Positions 14,840-22,756 of a stretch of 62,093 bases of DNA are shown here, piece after piece (position 1 is the stretch's first letter; every line of letters starts with the position of its first letter). Source of the DNA: Clostridiales bacterium UBA7103 (GTDB taxonomy: Bacteria; Bacillota; Clostridia; Oscillospirales; Oscillospiraceae); the NCBI GenBank assembly GCA_002493305.1, contig DKYJ01000002.1:22504-84596 (forward strand), given 5' to 3'. Made by a program: the position numbers and the translations under genes. The notes beneath the pieces were generated by a model that was not told the DNA's origin, did no database searches, and worked only from the letters and a program-made list of their open reading frames with translations.

Positions 14840-16687
14840 ATGGGTAAAATAATAGGTATAGATCTTGGCACTACCAATAGCTGCGTTGCCGTCATGGAGG
14901 GCGGCGAGACTGTCGTCATCCCCAACGCCGAGGGCGCCCGCACCACTCCGTCCGTCGTTGCATTTGCAAAGACCGGCGAGCGTATGGTGGGTCAGGTGGC
15001 AAAACGTCAGGCCATCACCAACCCTGACCGCACTATCTCTTCCATCAAGCGCGAGATGGGCTCTGATTACAGAGTGAACATCGACAACAAGGCATACACT
15101 CCTCAGGAGATATCCGCAATGGTGCTCCAGAAGCTGAAGGCTGACGCAGAGGCCTATCTGGGTCAGACCGTTACTGAGGCTGTCATCACCGTCCCTGCCT
15201 ACTTCACCGACGCTCAGCGTCAGGCCACCAAGGACGCGGGCAGGATCGCAGGCCTTGAGGTGAAGCGTATCATCAACGAGCCCACCGCTGCGGCGCTGGC
15301 CTATGGTCTGGATAAGGAGACCGATCAGAAGATCATGGTCTACGACCTTGGCGGCGGCACTTTCGATGTGTCCGTGCTGGAGATCGGCGACGGCGTTATC
15401 GAGGTTCTGGCGACTGCCGGCAACAACCGCCTCGGCGGTGACGATTTTGACCAGTGCATCACCAAGTATCTGGTTGACGAGTTCAAGACGGCTGAGGGCG
15501 TTGACCTCAGCGGCGATAAGGTCGCGATGCAGCGCCTGCGCGAGGCCGCCGAAAAGGCGAAGGTCGAGCTTTCCGGCGTGACCACCTCCAACATTAACCT
15601 GCCCTACATCACCGCTGACGCAACCGGCCCGAAGCACCTCGATGTGACCCTCACCAGAGCGAAGTTCAACGAGCTTACCCATCATCTGGTCGAAAAGACC
15701 ATGGGCCCTGTGAAGCAGGCTCTGTCCGACTCCGGCCTCAACCCGAGCGAGATCTCCAAGGTTCTGCTGGTCGGCGGCTCAAGCCGTATCCCCGCCGTGC
15801 AGGATATGGTCAAGTCCCTCATCGGCAAGGAAGGATTCAAGGGCATCAATCCTGACGAGTGCGTTGCCATCGGCGCTGCCATTCAGGGCGGCGTTATGTC
15901 CGGCGACGTCGAGGGCATGGTTCTGGTCGATGTCACCCCGCTGTCTCTCGGCATCGAGACTCTGGGCGGCGTTTGCACCAAGCTCATCGAGCGCAACACT
16001 TCTATCCCCACCCGCAAGAGCCAGGTGTTCTCCACCGCCGCCGATAACCAGACCTCCGTTGAAGTCAATGTTCTTCAGGGCGAGCGCGAGATGGCCGCTT
16101 ACAACAAGAGCCTTGGCCGCTTCCATCTGGACGGGATCGCCCCGGCGCGCCGCGGCGTGCCTCAGATCGAGGTCACCTTTGATATAGACGCAAACGGCAT
16201 CGTCAATGTCTCCGCTAAGGATCTCGGCACAGGCAAGGAGCAGCACATCACCATCACCGCCTCCTCCAATATGTCCAAGGAGGATATCGACAAGGCCGTA
16301 AAGGAGGCCGAGATGTACGCCGCCGAGGACGCAAAGCGCAAGGAAGAGGTCGATGTCCGCAATCAGGGCGATCAGATGGTCTATCAGACCGAAAAGACCC
16401 TCTCCGAGCTTGGCGACAAGATAGACGCCGCCGAGAAGAGCGAGGTCGAGAGCAAGCTCTCCGCCCTCAAGACCGCTCTCACCGGCACGGATACCGCCGC
16501 CATCAAGGCTGCCACCGAGGAGCTGACCCAAGTGTTCTACAAGATCTCCGAGAAGATGTATCAGGCACAGGGCGGCGCTCAGGGCGCGGGCTTTGACCCC
16601 TCTCAGGCACAGGGCGGCGCTCAGGATAACGGCCAGGGCTACTACGATGCGGATTACACCGTGGTGGACGATGACGACAATAAGTAA
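14840..16687 (+). CDS. dnaK: Hsp70 chaperone DnaK
   Basis: Chaperone of 615 residues. ATPase domain signatures are IDLGTTNSCVAVMEG (5-19), VYDLGGGTFDVSVLEIGDG (about 166-184) and LLVGGSSRIPAVQDMV (about 308-323); the substrate domain starts after VDVTPLSLGIET. The C-terminal tail is Gly/Gln/Asp-rich and ends in VVDDDDNK. It lacks the 24-residue insertion of Gram-negative DnaK, as expected for Firmicutes. GGAGG precedes the ATG. It follows grpE by 64 bases and precedes dnaJ by 110 bases with a hairpin between. Confidence 0.98.
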   Translation: MGKIIGIDLGTTNSCVAVMEGGETVVIPNAEGARTTPSVVAFAKTGERMVGQVAKRQAITNPDRTISSIKREMGSDYRVNIDNKAYTPQEISAMVLQKLKADAEAYLGQTVTEAVITVPAYFTDAQRQATKDAGRIAGLEVKRIINEPTAAALAYGLDKETDQKIMVYDLGGGTFDVSVLEIGDGVIEVLATAGNNRLGGDDFDQCITKYLVDEFKTAEGVDLSGDKVAMQRLREAAEKAKVELSGVTTSNINLPYITADATGPKHLDVTLTRAKFNELTHHLVEKTMGPVKQALSDSGLNPSEISKVLLVGGSSRIPAVQDMVKSLIGKEGFKGINPDECVAIGAAIQGGVMSGDVEGMVLVDVTPLSLGIETLGGVCTKLIERNTSIPTRKSQVFSTAADNQTSVEVNVLQGEREMAAYNKSLGRFHLDGIAPARRGVPQIEVTFDIDANGIVNVSAKDLGTGKEQHITITASSNMSKEDIDKAVKEAEMYAAEDAKRKEEVDVRNQGDQMVYQTEKTLSELGDKIDAAEKSEVESKLSALKTALTGTDTAAIKAATEELTQVFYKISEKMYQAQGGAQGAGFDPSQAQGGAQDNGQGYYDADYTVVDDDDNK

Positions 16688-16705
16688 GCCGATTTAATTA
16701 AAACA

Positions 16706-16736
16706 CCCCCGCAGGCGGAGTGCCCGCCTGCGGGGG
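16706..16736 (+). terminator. dnaK-dnaJ intercistronic hairpin
   Basis: CCCCCGCAGGCGG pairs with CCGCCTGCGGGGG (13 bp) around a short loop. There is no U-run, so it is more likely an attenuator or mRNA-stabilising hairpin that lowers dnaJ relative to dnaK than a full terminator. Confidence 0.7.
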
Positions 16737-16797
16737 CACAGCAGCGTTTTGAGCTGTTTTGAAAACGCGGTCTTATAAGCGCGGACAGGAGAACCAT

Positions 16798-17922
16798 ATG
16801 GCAGATAAACGAGATTATTACGAGGTGCTGGGCGTCAATAAGTCCGCCAGCCCCGATGAGATAAAAAAAGCATACAGGAAGCTGACAAAGGAGAACCACC
16901 CAGACCTGCACCCCGGCGATAAGGAGTGTGAGGAGCGCTTCAAGGAGGCAAACGAGGCCTACGAGGTGCTTTCCGACGAGGAAAAGCGCAAGAAGTACGA
17001 CCAGTTTGGCCACGCCGCATTTGACCCCAACGCGGGCTTCGGCGGGGGTGGCTTTGGCGGCGGCTTCGGCGGCTTTGGCGATCTGGGGGACATTTTTGGC
17101 GACATATTCGGCTTTGGCGGCGGTGCTGCCAGAAACCCCAACGCCCCCCGCAAGGGCGAGAGCGTGCGCAGCAATGTGACCGTCAGCTTTGAGGAGGCCG
17201 CCTTCGGCTGCGAGAAGGAGGTCATCGTCGCAAGGGTCGAGCAGTGCCCCGACTGTAAGGGCAACGGCTGCGCCCCCGGCACAACGCCGGAGGTCTGCCC
17301 CGACTGTAAGGGCAGCGGCAGCGTGCGCACCACCCAGCGCACACCCTTCGGCATCGCCCAGTCCACCGCGCCCTGCTCACGCTGCCGCGGCACGGGAAAA
17401 ATCATACATCAGCCCTGCAAGACCTGCCGGGGCATGGGTAATATCCGCCGCCAGCACAAGGTGAAGGTCAATGTCCCCGCCGGTATCGACAACGGGCAGA
17501 CCATCTCCCGCCCAGGCTACGGCAACGCCGGGACCAACGGCGGTCAGGCCGGCGATCTGCTGGTCACGGTCATGGTGCGCCCCCACCCCCGCTTCGAGCG
17601 GGACGGCAGCTCCGTACTTATTGAGCAGGAGATCAGCTTCGCTCAAGCGACACTCGGCGCGGAGGTCGAAGTCCCCACGCTCGACGGTAATGTGAAGCTC
17701 GTCATTCCCGAGGGCACCCAGCCCGGAACGGTCATGCGTCTGCGCGGCAAGGGCATTCCGTATCTGCGCGGCAGCGGACGGGGCGACCAGTTTGTCACAG
17801 TCTCCGTGGCAGTGCCGAAAAACCTCAGCTCCCATCAGAAAGAGCTGCTGCGGCAGTTCGCCTCCGCTATGGGCGAGAGCGACACCGCCAAGACCGGCAT
17901 CTTCGGCAAGAAAAAGAAATAA
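16798..17922 (+). CDS. dnaJ: Co-chaperone DnaJ
   Basis: Hsp40 of 374 residues. It has a J domain with NHPDL (HPD near 34), a Gly/Phe-rich linker (about 78-108), and four zinc motifs CPDCKGNG, CPDCKGSG, CSRCRGTG and CKTCRGMG (about 144-210), followed by the C-terminal substrate domain. It delivers substrates to DnaK and stimulates its ATPase. The start at 16798 follows CAGGAGAACC; the 13 extra upstream residues have no ribosome-binding site. A terminator at 17930-17962 ends the operon. Confidence 0.97.
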   Translation: MADKRDYYEVLGVNKSASPDEIKKAYRKLTKENHPDLHPGDKECEERFKEANEAYEVLSDEEKRKKYDQFGHAAFDPNAGFGGGGFGGGFGGFGDLGDIFGDIFGFGGGAARNPNAPRKGESVRSNVTVSFEEAAFGCEKEVIVARVEQCPDCKGNGCAPGTTPEVCPDCKGSGSVRTTQRTPFGIAQSTAPCSRCRGTGKIIHQPCKTCRGMGNIRRQHKVKVNVPAGIDNGQTISRPGYGNAGTNGGQAGDLLVTVMVRPHPRFERDGSSVLIEQEISFAQATLGAEVEVPTLDGNVKLVIPEGTQPGTVMRLRGKGIPYLRGSGRGDQFVTVSVAVPKNLSSHQKELLRQFASAMGESDTAKTGIFGKKKK

Positions 17923-17929
17923 TTATACG

Positions 17930-17962
17930 AAAAAGGGCCGTCCGTGCGGGGCGGCCCTTTTT
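17930..17962. terminator. Terminator of the dnaK operon
   Basis: AAAAAGGGCCG (17930-17940) pairs with CGGCCCTTTTT (17952-17962). Being symmetrical it can also end the convergent XRE gene. Confidence 0.88.
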
Positions 17963-17968
17963 GGCGTT

Positions 17969-18199
17969 CTATCGATTGCCGACAGCGTCCTCAATGCTCT
18001 TCATGACCACGCTGGGCGGGACTTGCATCGCCTCGCAGAGCTTAAAAAAAGTATCCAGCGTGGGGCGGCGGGCGCCCCGCTCAATGGCGCTCAGATGCGT
18101 CCTGCCGATCCCGGCAAGGCCACTGACCACCTCCTGAGACAGCCCATGCTCCTCGCGATAATTTTGCAGTATTCTCCCCACGATGACCGGGTCAAGCAT
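17969..18199 (-). CDS. XRE-family helix-turn-helix regulator
   Basis: Small DNA-binding protein of 76 residues, almost entirely one Cro/C1-type domain: ILQNYREEHGLSQEVVSGLA, then GRTHLSAIERGARRPTLDTF and LCEAMQVPPSVV. I start at MLDPVIV (18199) with GGGGGAT upstream; two earlier Met codons lack a ribosome-binding site. A large palindrome at 18222-18266, just upstream of the start, is a likely autoregulatory operator. The gene is divergent from a lipoprotein gene that it may control. Confidence 0.88.
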   Translation of the reverse strand: MLDPVIVGRILQNYREEHGLSQEVVSGLAGIGRTHLSAIERGARRPTLDTFFKLCEAMQVPPSVVMKSIEDAVGNR

Positions 18200-18221
18200 A
18201 CCAACATCCCCCTTACACTGC

Positions 18222-18266
18222 ATAAACACAGAATAAATCGCCGCCGGCGATTTATTTTTTGTTTAT
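18222..18266. promoter_or_regulatory. Large palindrome between the XRE and lipoprotein genes
   Basis: AATAAATCGCC (18232-18242) pairs with GGCGATTTATT (18246-18256). The pairing continues after a symmetrical bulge as ATAAACA (18222-18228) with TGTTTAT (18260-18266). It could be an operator for the XRE protein, or a hairpin with U-run on the plus strand. Confidence 0.5.
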
Positions 18267-18381
18267 CTACACAGCATAGTGTAATGAAGATGTGCAAGCA
18301 TTATGAATACATATGTTGCCAAATGAACGCAAATGTGTTATATTTACAGGCGAGCGCTTATAACTCAGAAGGAGAACCCAG

Positions 18382-18942
18382 ATGAAAAAGAAAATTATTG
18401 CGATGGTTTTGGGAATGATCTTGACCGTTTTCACCGGCTGCGGGGCACGGTCTGAGGCTTTGCGGCTTTGTGCCGCGTTGGAGGACGCGGGATTTATGTA
18501 TGAGGAGGATTTCAATGCCGCATATTACGGCGGACGCTTCGAAACAGATGAGCAGATGTACGGGCAGCTTTGTGGGGACGGGGTTTCGGGGCTTATCGTG
18601 CCCGTCGATGATGAGCCTGAGTGCCCCGGTGCGGTGCAATATTCCGCCTTTGAGCTGAGCGGCTTTTATCTTGACGGGGGCAGCCTTTTCTTTCCCCAAG
18701 CTGCGCGGGCGGTTATTGCCGAATTTGAAAGCAGTGCCGCCGCCGAGGATTTTTACCGGCGGACTCGGGAGGGGCTTTTGGCTGCCGCCTCCGGGTTGGA
18801 CGCTGTTGAGGACTCGGAGCGCCGGATATGCCTGACAACGGCGGAGGGGCAAACCCTCCTTTCCCGAAAAGGGAAAGCAGTCCTTGTTTTATCCGGAGAA
18901 AGTGAGAGCGCTTACAGGGCGGCGGAAAAAATAGGCTATTGA
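18382..18942 (+). CDS. Putative lipoprotein, unknown function
   Basis: Exported protein of 186 residues with a short lipoprotein signal: two lysine-rich codons, a hydrophobic stretch and a lipobox-like VFTGC at 16-20, which would anchor it to the outer face of the membrane. The mature part is acidic, with no domain that I recognise; it alternates short helices and strands and contains paired cysteines (near 30, 64 and 75). AGAAGGAG precedes the ATG. It is divergent from the XRE regulator and convergent with lysC. Confidence 0.8.
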   Translation: MKKKIIAMVLGMILTVFTGCGARSEALRLCAALEDAGFMYEEDFNAAYYGGRFETDEQMYGQLCGDGVSGLIVPVDDEPECPGAVQYSAFELSGFYLDGGSLFFPQAARAVIAEFESSAAAEDFYRRTREGLLAAASGLDAVEDSERRICLTTAEGQTLLSRKGKAVLVLSGESESAYRAAEKIGY

Positions 18943-18986
18943 ATATGGCAGGGAGGCTGTTTTTGGGCAGCCCCCTGCCTTTTGTC

Positions 18987-19949
18987 TCATTTCATAAGCT
19001 CCGCGTGGATAAGCTCCAGCGAGGGCAGCAGCTGCGCCGGGGCCACTCTCACCGAGACCTGCCCCGCGCCCACTGTGCCTGAAAGCACGGGAACCCCCGC
19101 CCGACCCAGCAGCAGAACCAGCCGGGACAGCGTCCCGGCGTCGGCGGCCTTGCCTACGACGGTTATGGTTCCTTCTTCCTGACTGCGGGTCACCCCGGCG
19201 ATGGGAGGCCTGTCGCCGTCTGGCAGGAAACACACTCTGGAGCCAGCCCCGCTTTCGAAGGAGGACAGGAGGCTTATCTCCACATCGTTTGCCATCGCCA
19301 GCCGCACGGATTCCGGGTGCAGCACCTGAGAGCCGTTTTGCGCCAGCGCCAGCATATCCCGAAAGTCCACCTCCCGGAGCCGCCGCGCTCCGGTCACGAG
19401 CCGGGGGTCGGCGGTGTAGATGCCGTCCACATCGGTGTAGATCTCGCAGCGATCGGCCTTGAGCGCCGCGGCGAGAGCTACCGCCGTGGTATCCGAACCG
19501 CCGCGCCCCAGCGTTGTGACGTCCCCGGCGGGGGATATGCCCTGAAAGCCCGCCACCACTGCCGCGCAGCCTTGCTCCAGCGCCGCCGATACGCGCTCAG
19601 GGGCGATAAGCTCTATCTTTGCCGCTCCGTTTTTCGCCGAGGTGAGCAGCCCCGCCTGCCAGCCGGTGAAGGAGCGCGCCTTTGCCCCCATGCTCTCAAG
19701 CTGCATCGCCATCAACGCCGCCGAGCGCTGCTCCCCGGTGGCCATCAGCGCGTCCAGCTCGCGCGGCGAGGGCCGAGGGCTTATCTGCCGTGCAAGCTCC
19801 AAAAGCTCGTCGGTGCTGTCGCCGCTGGCTGACACCACCACTACCAATCTATGCTCCATGCGCAGGGCGTCCATGCAGATCCCGGCAGCCCTGCGCAGTC
19901 TTTCAATATCGGCAAGGGAGCTGCCGCCGAATTTCTGCACAATAAGCAT
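18987..19949 (-). CDS. lysC: Aspartokinase, short form with reduced ACT region
   Basis: Catalyses ATP-dependent phosphorylation of aspartate, the first step to lysine, threonine and methionine. The kinase core is intact: VQKFGGSSLAD (4-14), GDSTDELLELA, and GRGGSDTTAVALAAALKAD with EIYTDVDGIYTADPR. At 320 residues it is about 80 shorter than usual aspartokinases; after EISLLSSFESG only one ACT-like unit (GTITVVGKAADAGTLSRLV to the end) remains instead of two. The start at 19949 follows GGAGG; the longer frame is rejected. No other lysine gene or lysine riboswitch is nearby, so feedback control may differ. Confidence 0.9.
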   Translation of the reverse strand: MLIVQKFGGSSLADIERLRRAAGICMDALRMEHRLVVVVSASGDSTDELLELARQISPRPSPRELDALMATGEQRSAALMAMQLESMGAKARSFTGWQAGLLTSAKNGAAKIELIAPERVSAALEQGCAAVVAGFQGISPAGDVTTLGRGGSDTTAVALAAALKADRCEIYTDVDGIYTADPRLVTGARRLREVDFRDMLALAQNGSQVLHPESVRLAMANDVEISLLSSFESGAGSRVCFLPDGDRPPIAGVTRSQEEGTITVVGKAADAGTLSRLVLLLGRAGVPVLSGTVGAGQVSVRVAPAQLLPSLELIHAELMK

Positions 19950-20111
19950 ATGTTTTCCTCCACATACCTCAACAAAGGCCGGCGGGAGCAACGCCCCCGC
20001 CGCCTTTGCTCTATTATATACATTTGCAGATGCGGAGGTGAAAGTATAAAACCCGCTCAATAGCGGGAGAATAGTTGTTGGAAGAAATCAACATACGGAG
20101 GAGGGGTGAGG

Positions 20112-21182
20112 GTGCAGAGCCGCCTGATAAAATGCTTTTCCCTGCTGCTGTATTCCGCCCTCATACTGGGTGGGATATGGCTCTCGGTGCGCTTCCTACT
20201 GCCGTGGCTGGCGCCGTTTCTGCTGGCCTTCGCGCTGGCGGCGCTTCTGGAACCGGCGGTTGGCGCCATGGTGCGTGGCGGCTGGCGGCGGAGCATAGCC
20301 GCCGGGGTGCTGACGCTGCTTCTGCTGGCACTGCTGGTCTGGGGGATACTCGCGCTGAGCGCAAAGGGCGTTTCCGCCGCGACGGACTTTGCCCGCCGGG
20401 CGCCGGAGCTTATGACGGCGCTTGGTCAGGTGCTGGAGAGCGCCGAGCACAAGACCCTTGCCTATATCGCCGCCGCGCCGGACGGAGTGGCGGAGTACAT
20501 GAAAACCGCCCTTGACGCCGTTGGCAGCGCGCTCTACGCTCTTCCCGCGGCCCTCTCTCAATGGCTGCTGGACGTCTTGCGCCGGACAGCCCAGGCGAGC
20601 CCGGACTTCCTGCTGTTTTCGGTTACGGCGGGTATCGGCACCTACTTTATTTCCGCCTCTTTTCCAAAGACAAAGGCATTTATAAAGGCACAGCTTCCGG
20701 AGAAATTCTGCCGCCGGGCTTCGATTCTCGCCGCGGAGCTCAAAAACGGCTTCGGAGGCTTTATCCGAGCGCAGCTTATACTCATGGCCATGACTTTTTT
20801 TGAGCTGTTGCTGGCGTTTTTGCTGCTGAGGGTCAAAAACCCGGTGGGCATCGCCGCCGTAACCGCTATAATCGACGCCCTTCCGGTGTTCGGCACGGGG
20901 ATAGTCCTTGTGCCCTGGGCGGCCTATGCCCTGCTCACCGGTGAGATGGGGCTTGGCGTCGAGCTGCTGATATGCTGGGGGATCGTAAACCTCGTGCGCA
21001 ACTGCGTGCAGGCGAAGCTGCTGGGAGATCAGATCGGCCTTGACCCGCTGGTGTCGCTGGCGGCGGTGTATGTGGGCTGGCGGGTGTGGAACGTGTGGGG
21101 GATGCTGCTCTTCCCGCTGCTCTTCGCCGCCGTGCAGCAGCTAAACGACAAGGGACTGATAAAGCTGTGGAAGAATGTATGA
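20112..21182 (+). CDS. ytvI: Sporulation integral membrane protein YtvI (AI-2E family)
   Basis: Membrane protein of 356 residues with the AI-2E exporter/permease layout: N-terminal helices, a large soluble stretch (about 85-170) and a C-terminal bundle with GIAAVTAIIDALPVFGTGIV and NLVRNCVQAKLLGDQIGLDP, the YtvI-type signature. It is found in spore formers, with an undefined transport role in the sporangium. I choose GTG at 20112, seven bases behind GGAGGAGG; another GTG at 20106 overlaps that sequence. It is divergent from lysC. Confidence 0.88.
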   Translation: MQSRLIKCFSLLLYSALILGGIWLSVRFLLPWLAPFLLAFALAALLEPAVGAMVRGGWRRSIAAGVLTLLLLALLVWGILALSAKGVSAATDFARRAPELMTALGQVLESAEHKTLAYIAAAPDGVAEYMKTALDAVGSALYALPAALSQWLLDVLRRTAQASPDFLLFSVTAGIGTYFISASFPKTKAFIKAQLPEKFCRRASILAAELKNGFGGFIRAQLILMAMTFFELLLAFLLLRVKNPVGIAAVTAIIDALPVFGTGIVLVPWAAYALLTGEMGLGVELLICWGIVNLVRNCVQAKLLGDQIGLDPLVSLAAVYVGWRVWNVWGMLLFPLLFAAVQQLNDKGLIKLWKNV

Positions 21183-21212
21183 AAAAACCCTCTCCGACCG
21201 GAGAGGGTTTTT
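21183..21212. terminator. Terminator after ytvI
   Basis: AAAAACCCTCTCCG pairs with GGAGAGGGTTTTT across loop ACC, directly behind the ytvI stop codon. It may act in both directions. Confidence 0.9.
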
Positions 21213-21228
21213 AGAGAGATTTTTAACT

Positions 21229-21447
21229 TCAAGGCGTCACAACGACTGCCCCGCCAAACTCCTGAGAAACGATGGCGACTACCTGACTAAAATACTCAAT
21301 ATACTCAGTGAGATAATACCGCGCATCAAGCACGGAGTAAATGCGCCCGGTGTCCGCGCCGGTCATAAAGCCGACGGCAGTGAACACGATGCCCAGCAGC
21401 AGAGCCACGAAAACGATGATACCGACTACTTTCCAGCCTTTTTTCAT
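21229..21447 (-). CDS. Small single-span membrane protein, unknown
   Basis: Protein of 72 residues: a lysine-rich start, one membrane helix (VVGIIVFVALLLGIVFTAVG, about 7-26) and a short outer domain. No family is recognised. Its ATG overlaps the stop of the upstream DUF1700-like gene (ATGA), so the two are translationally coupled and may act together at the membrane. Confidence 0.75.
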   Translation of the reverse strand: MKKGWKVVGIIVFVALLLGIVFTAVGFMTGADTGRIYSVLDARYYLTEYIEYFSQVVAIVSQEFGGAVVVTP

Positions 21448-22628
21448 ACTGCGGGCACCTCCTTATAGCACCAGCTTGCGCCCAAGGATATCACGCTCTT
21501 TACAAGACCGACGATGGCGCCGCCGATGAACCACACGAACAGCCACAGGAACAGCAGCCCGAGGGCCAGACCGATAAGGGCTATGCCCAGCATGACCAGA
21601 ATATCTGCGAACACGGCAAAGCCCGCGAAAGCGGAGACCAGCGCCGCAACGCCCACAACGATAAAGCTCAGCGCCAGTGAAAGGCTCAGCAGCGTGGGGA
21701 TGAGCAGCAGCGCGACGCCTATAAGCGTGACGGGCACGGCCAGGATTATAAACAGGATAAGCAGGAAAACACGGGGCTTGCGCCGCAGCTCCGTCGGAGC
21801 GGGATCGGCGGGCTTGTCCTCCTCAGCGGGGACAGCAGCTTCCACCGGCACATCAGCGGGTGTGTCAGCCGCCTCCTGAAGCTCCGGAATAACAACAACA
21901 AAGTCGTCCTCCAGCGCCTTCTCTTCGGCGGGCTCGTTCTCCGCGGGCACAGGCTCTTCCACGGGGGCGCTGTCAGCCTCGGCAGGCTCCGCGGCAGCGT
22001 CCTCCGCCGGGGCCTCCTGAGTGGCTTCCTCCGCGGGGGTCTCTTCCACGGATTCCTCCGCCGCGGGCTCCTCTGCGGGAGCTTCCTCCGCCTCGGCATC
22101 GGCAGGCTCCTCAACGGGAGCTTCCTCAACTTCCTCGGCAGGCTGCTCCGCAACCGACGCGGCAGCTTCCTCCTCAGCGGGGGCTTCCTCCACCGCAGGC
22201 TCAGCCTCAGCGGAACCCTCATCAAACAGGGAGAACTGACCCTCCGGGGCTTCCCGCTCATCTTCCCCGGCAGCAGTGCCGGTTATCTGTGCGGCGCTGA
22301 GGGCTATTTTATTGATGGCGAGCACGAAATCCGGAACCTCGTCCGGATCGTACTCCAAACCGTCCTCATTTTTGGACTGTGAGTGCACCTGGAGCTTGCG
22401 CTCCTTGGCATTATACGCTCTGGCGACCTGCACCGCCTGCCGTGTGGGCGAACCCAGAAACAGCATCAGCGCATGCTCATCCGCCGTGGAAGCAAACATC
22501 TCCGCGTACAGCTCAATAGCTGCCTGCCGATCCTCTTCATACATAAAGGTCAGCAGCTTTCCAAGCTCGGCAAGAAATTTCTGTTCGTTTATAAGAGCCA
22601 CCTCCTTAAGCAGCTTAAACAACAGCAT
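21444..22628 (-). CDS. DUF1700-like membrane protein with a long acidic Ala/Glu/Pro linker
   Basis: About 394 residues. The N-terminal 90 residues (NEQKFLAELGKLL, then EDRQAAIELYAEMF) resemble the helical N-terminus of DUF1700/HAAS proteins. A central stretch of about 150 residues is low-complexity Ala-Glu-Pro, likely extended and disordered. The C-terminal 110 residues hold several membrane helices. The start is unsure: ATG 22628 has only a weak GGAG, whereas a near-perfect AAGGAGGT lies inside the frame seven bases before an ATA codon at 22592, where the family N-terminus would begin. It overlaps the small membrane gene that follows. Confidence 0.7.
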   Translation of the reverse strand: MLLFKLLKEVALINEQKFLAELGKLLTFMYEEDRQAAIELYAEMFASTADEHALMLFLGSPTRQAVQVARAYNAKERKLQVHSQSKNEDGLEYDPDEVPDFVLAINKIALSAAQITGTAAGEDEREAPEGQFSLFDEGSAEAEPAVEEAPAEEEAAASVAEQPAEEVEEAPVEEPADAEAEEAPAEEPAAEESVEETPAEEATQEAPAEDAAAEPAEADSAPVEEPVPAENEPAEEKALEDDFVVVIPELQEAADTPADVPVEAAVPAEEDKPADPAPTELRRKPRVFLLILFIILAVPVTLIGVALLLIPTLLSLSLALSFIVVGVAALVSAFAGFAVFADILVMLGIALIGLALGLLFLWLFVWFIGGAIVGLVKSVISLGASWCYKEVPAV

Positions 22629-22676
22629 TATAGCCGCTCCGGGGCTTTTGGTCAAGGAAAAATATGTAATTGCCGG

Positions 22677-22705
22677 TTGACAAGGCATCGGCGTGGGGCT
22701 AAAAT
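22677..22705 (+). promoter_or_regulatory. SigA promoter of proS
   Basis: TTGACA at 22677-22682 and TAAAAT at 22700-22705 with a 17-base spacer, ending about 50 bases before the proS start. That distance leaves no room for a T-box leader. Confidence 0.8.
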
Positions 22706-22756
22706 ATTGAATCACTACGGCGGAGCAAGGGCTCTGGCGAAAGAGAGGTTTTTACA

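Noticed and set aside
14810..16531. Long open frames antisense to dnaK (14810-15685 and 15779-16531, minus strand)
   Set aside because: Antisense frames opposite dnaK are a well-known artefact of its codon use. They have no ribosome-binding site and no family.
19950..20111. Lysine riboswitch upstream of lysC
   Set aside because: Only about 160 bases lie between two divergent genes, with no conserved lysine-box motif.
22620..22756. T-box leader for proS
   Set aside because: Only about 50 bases separate the promoter and start codon, and no specifier or antiterminator motif is present.
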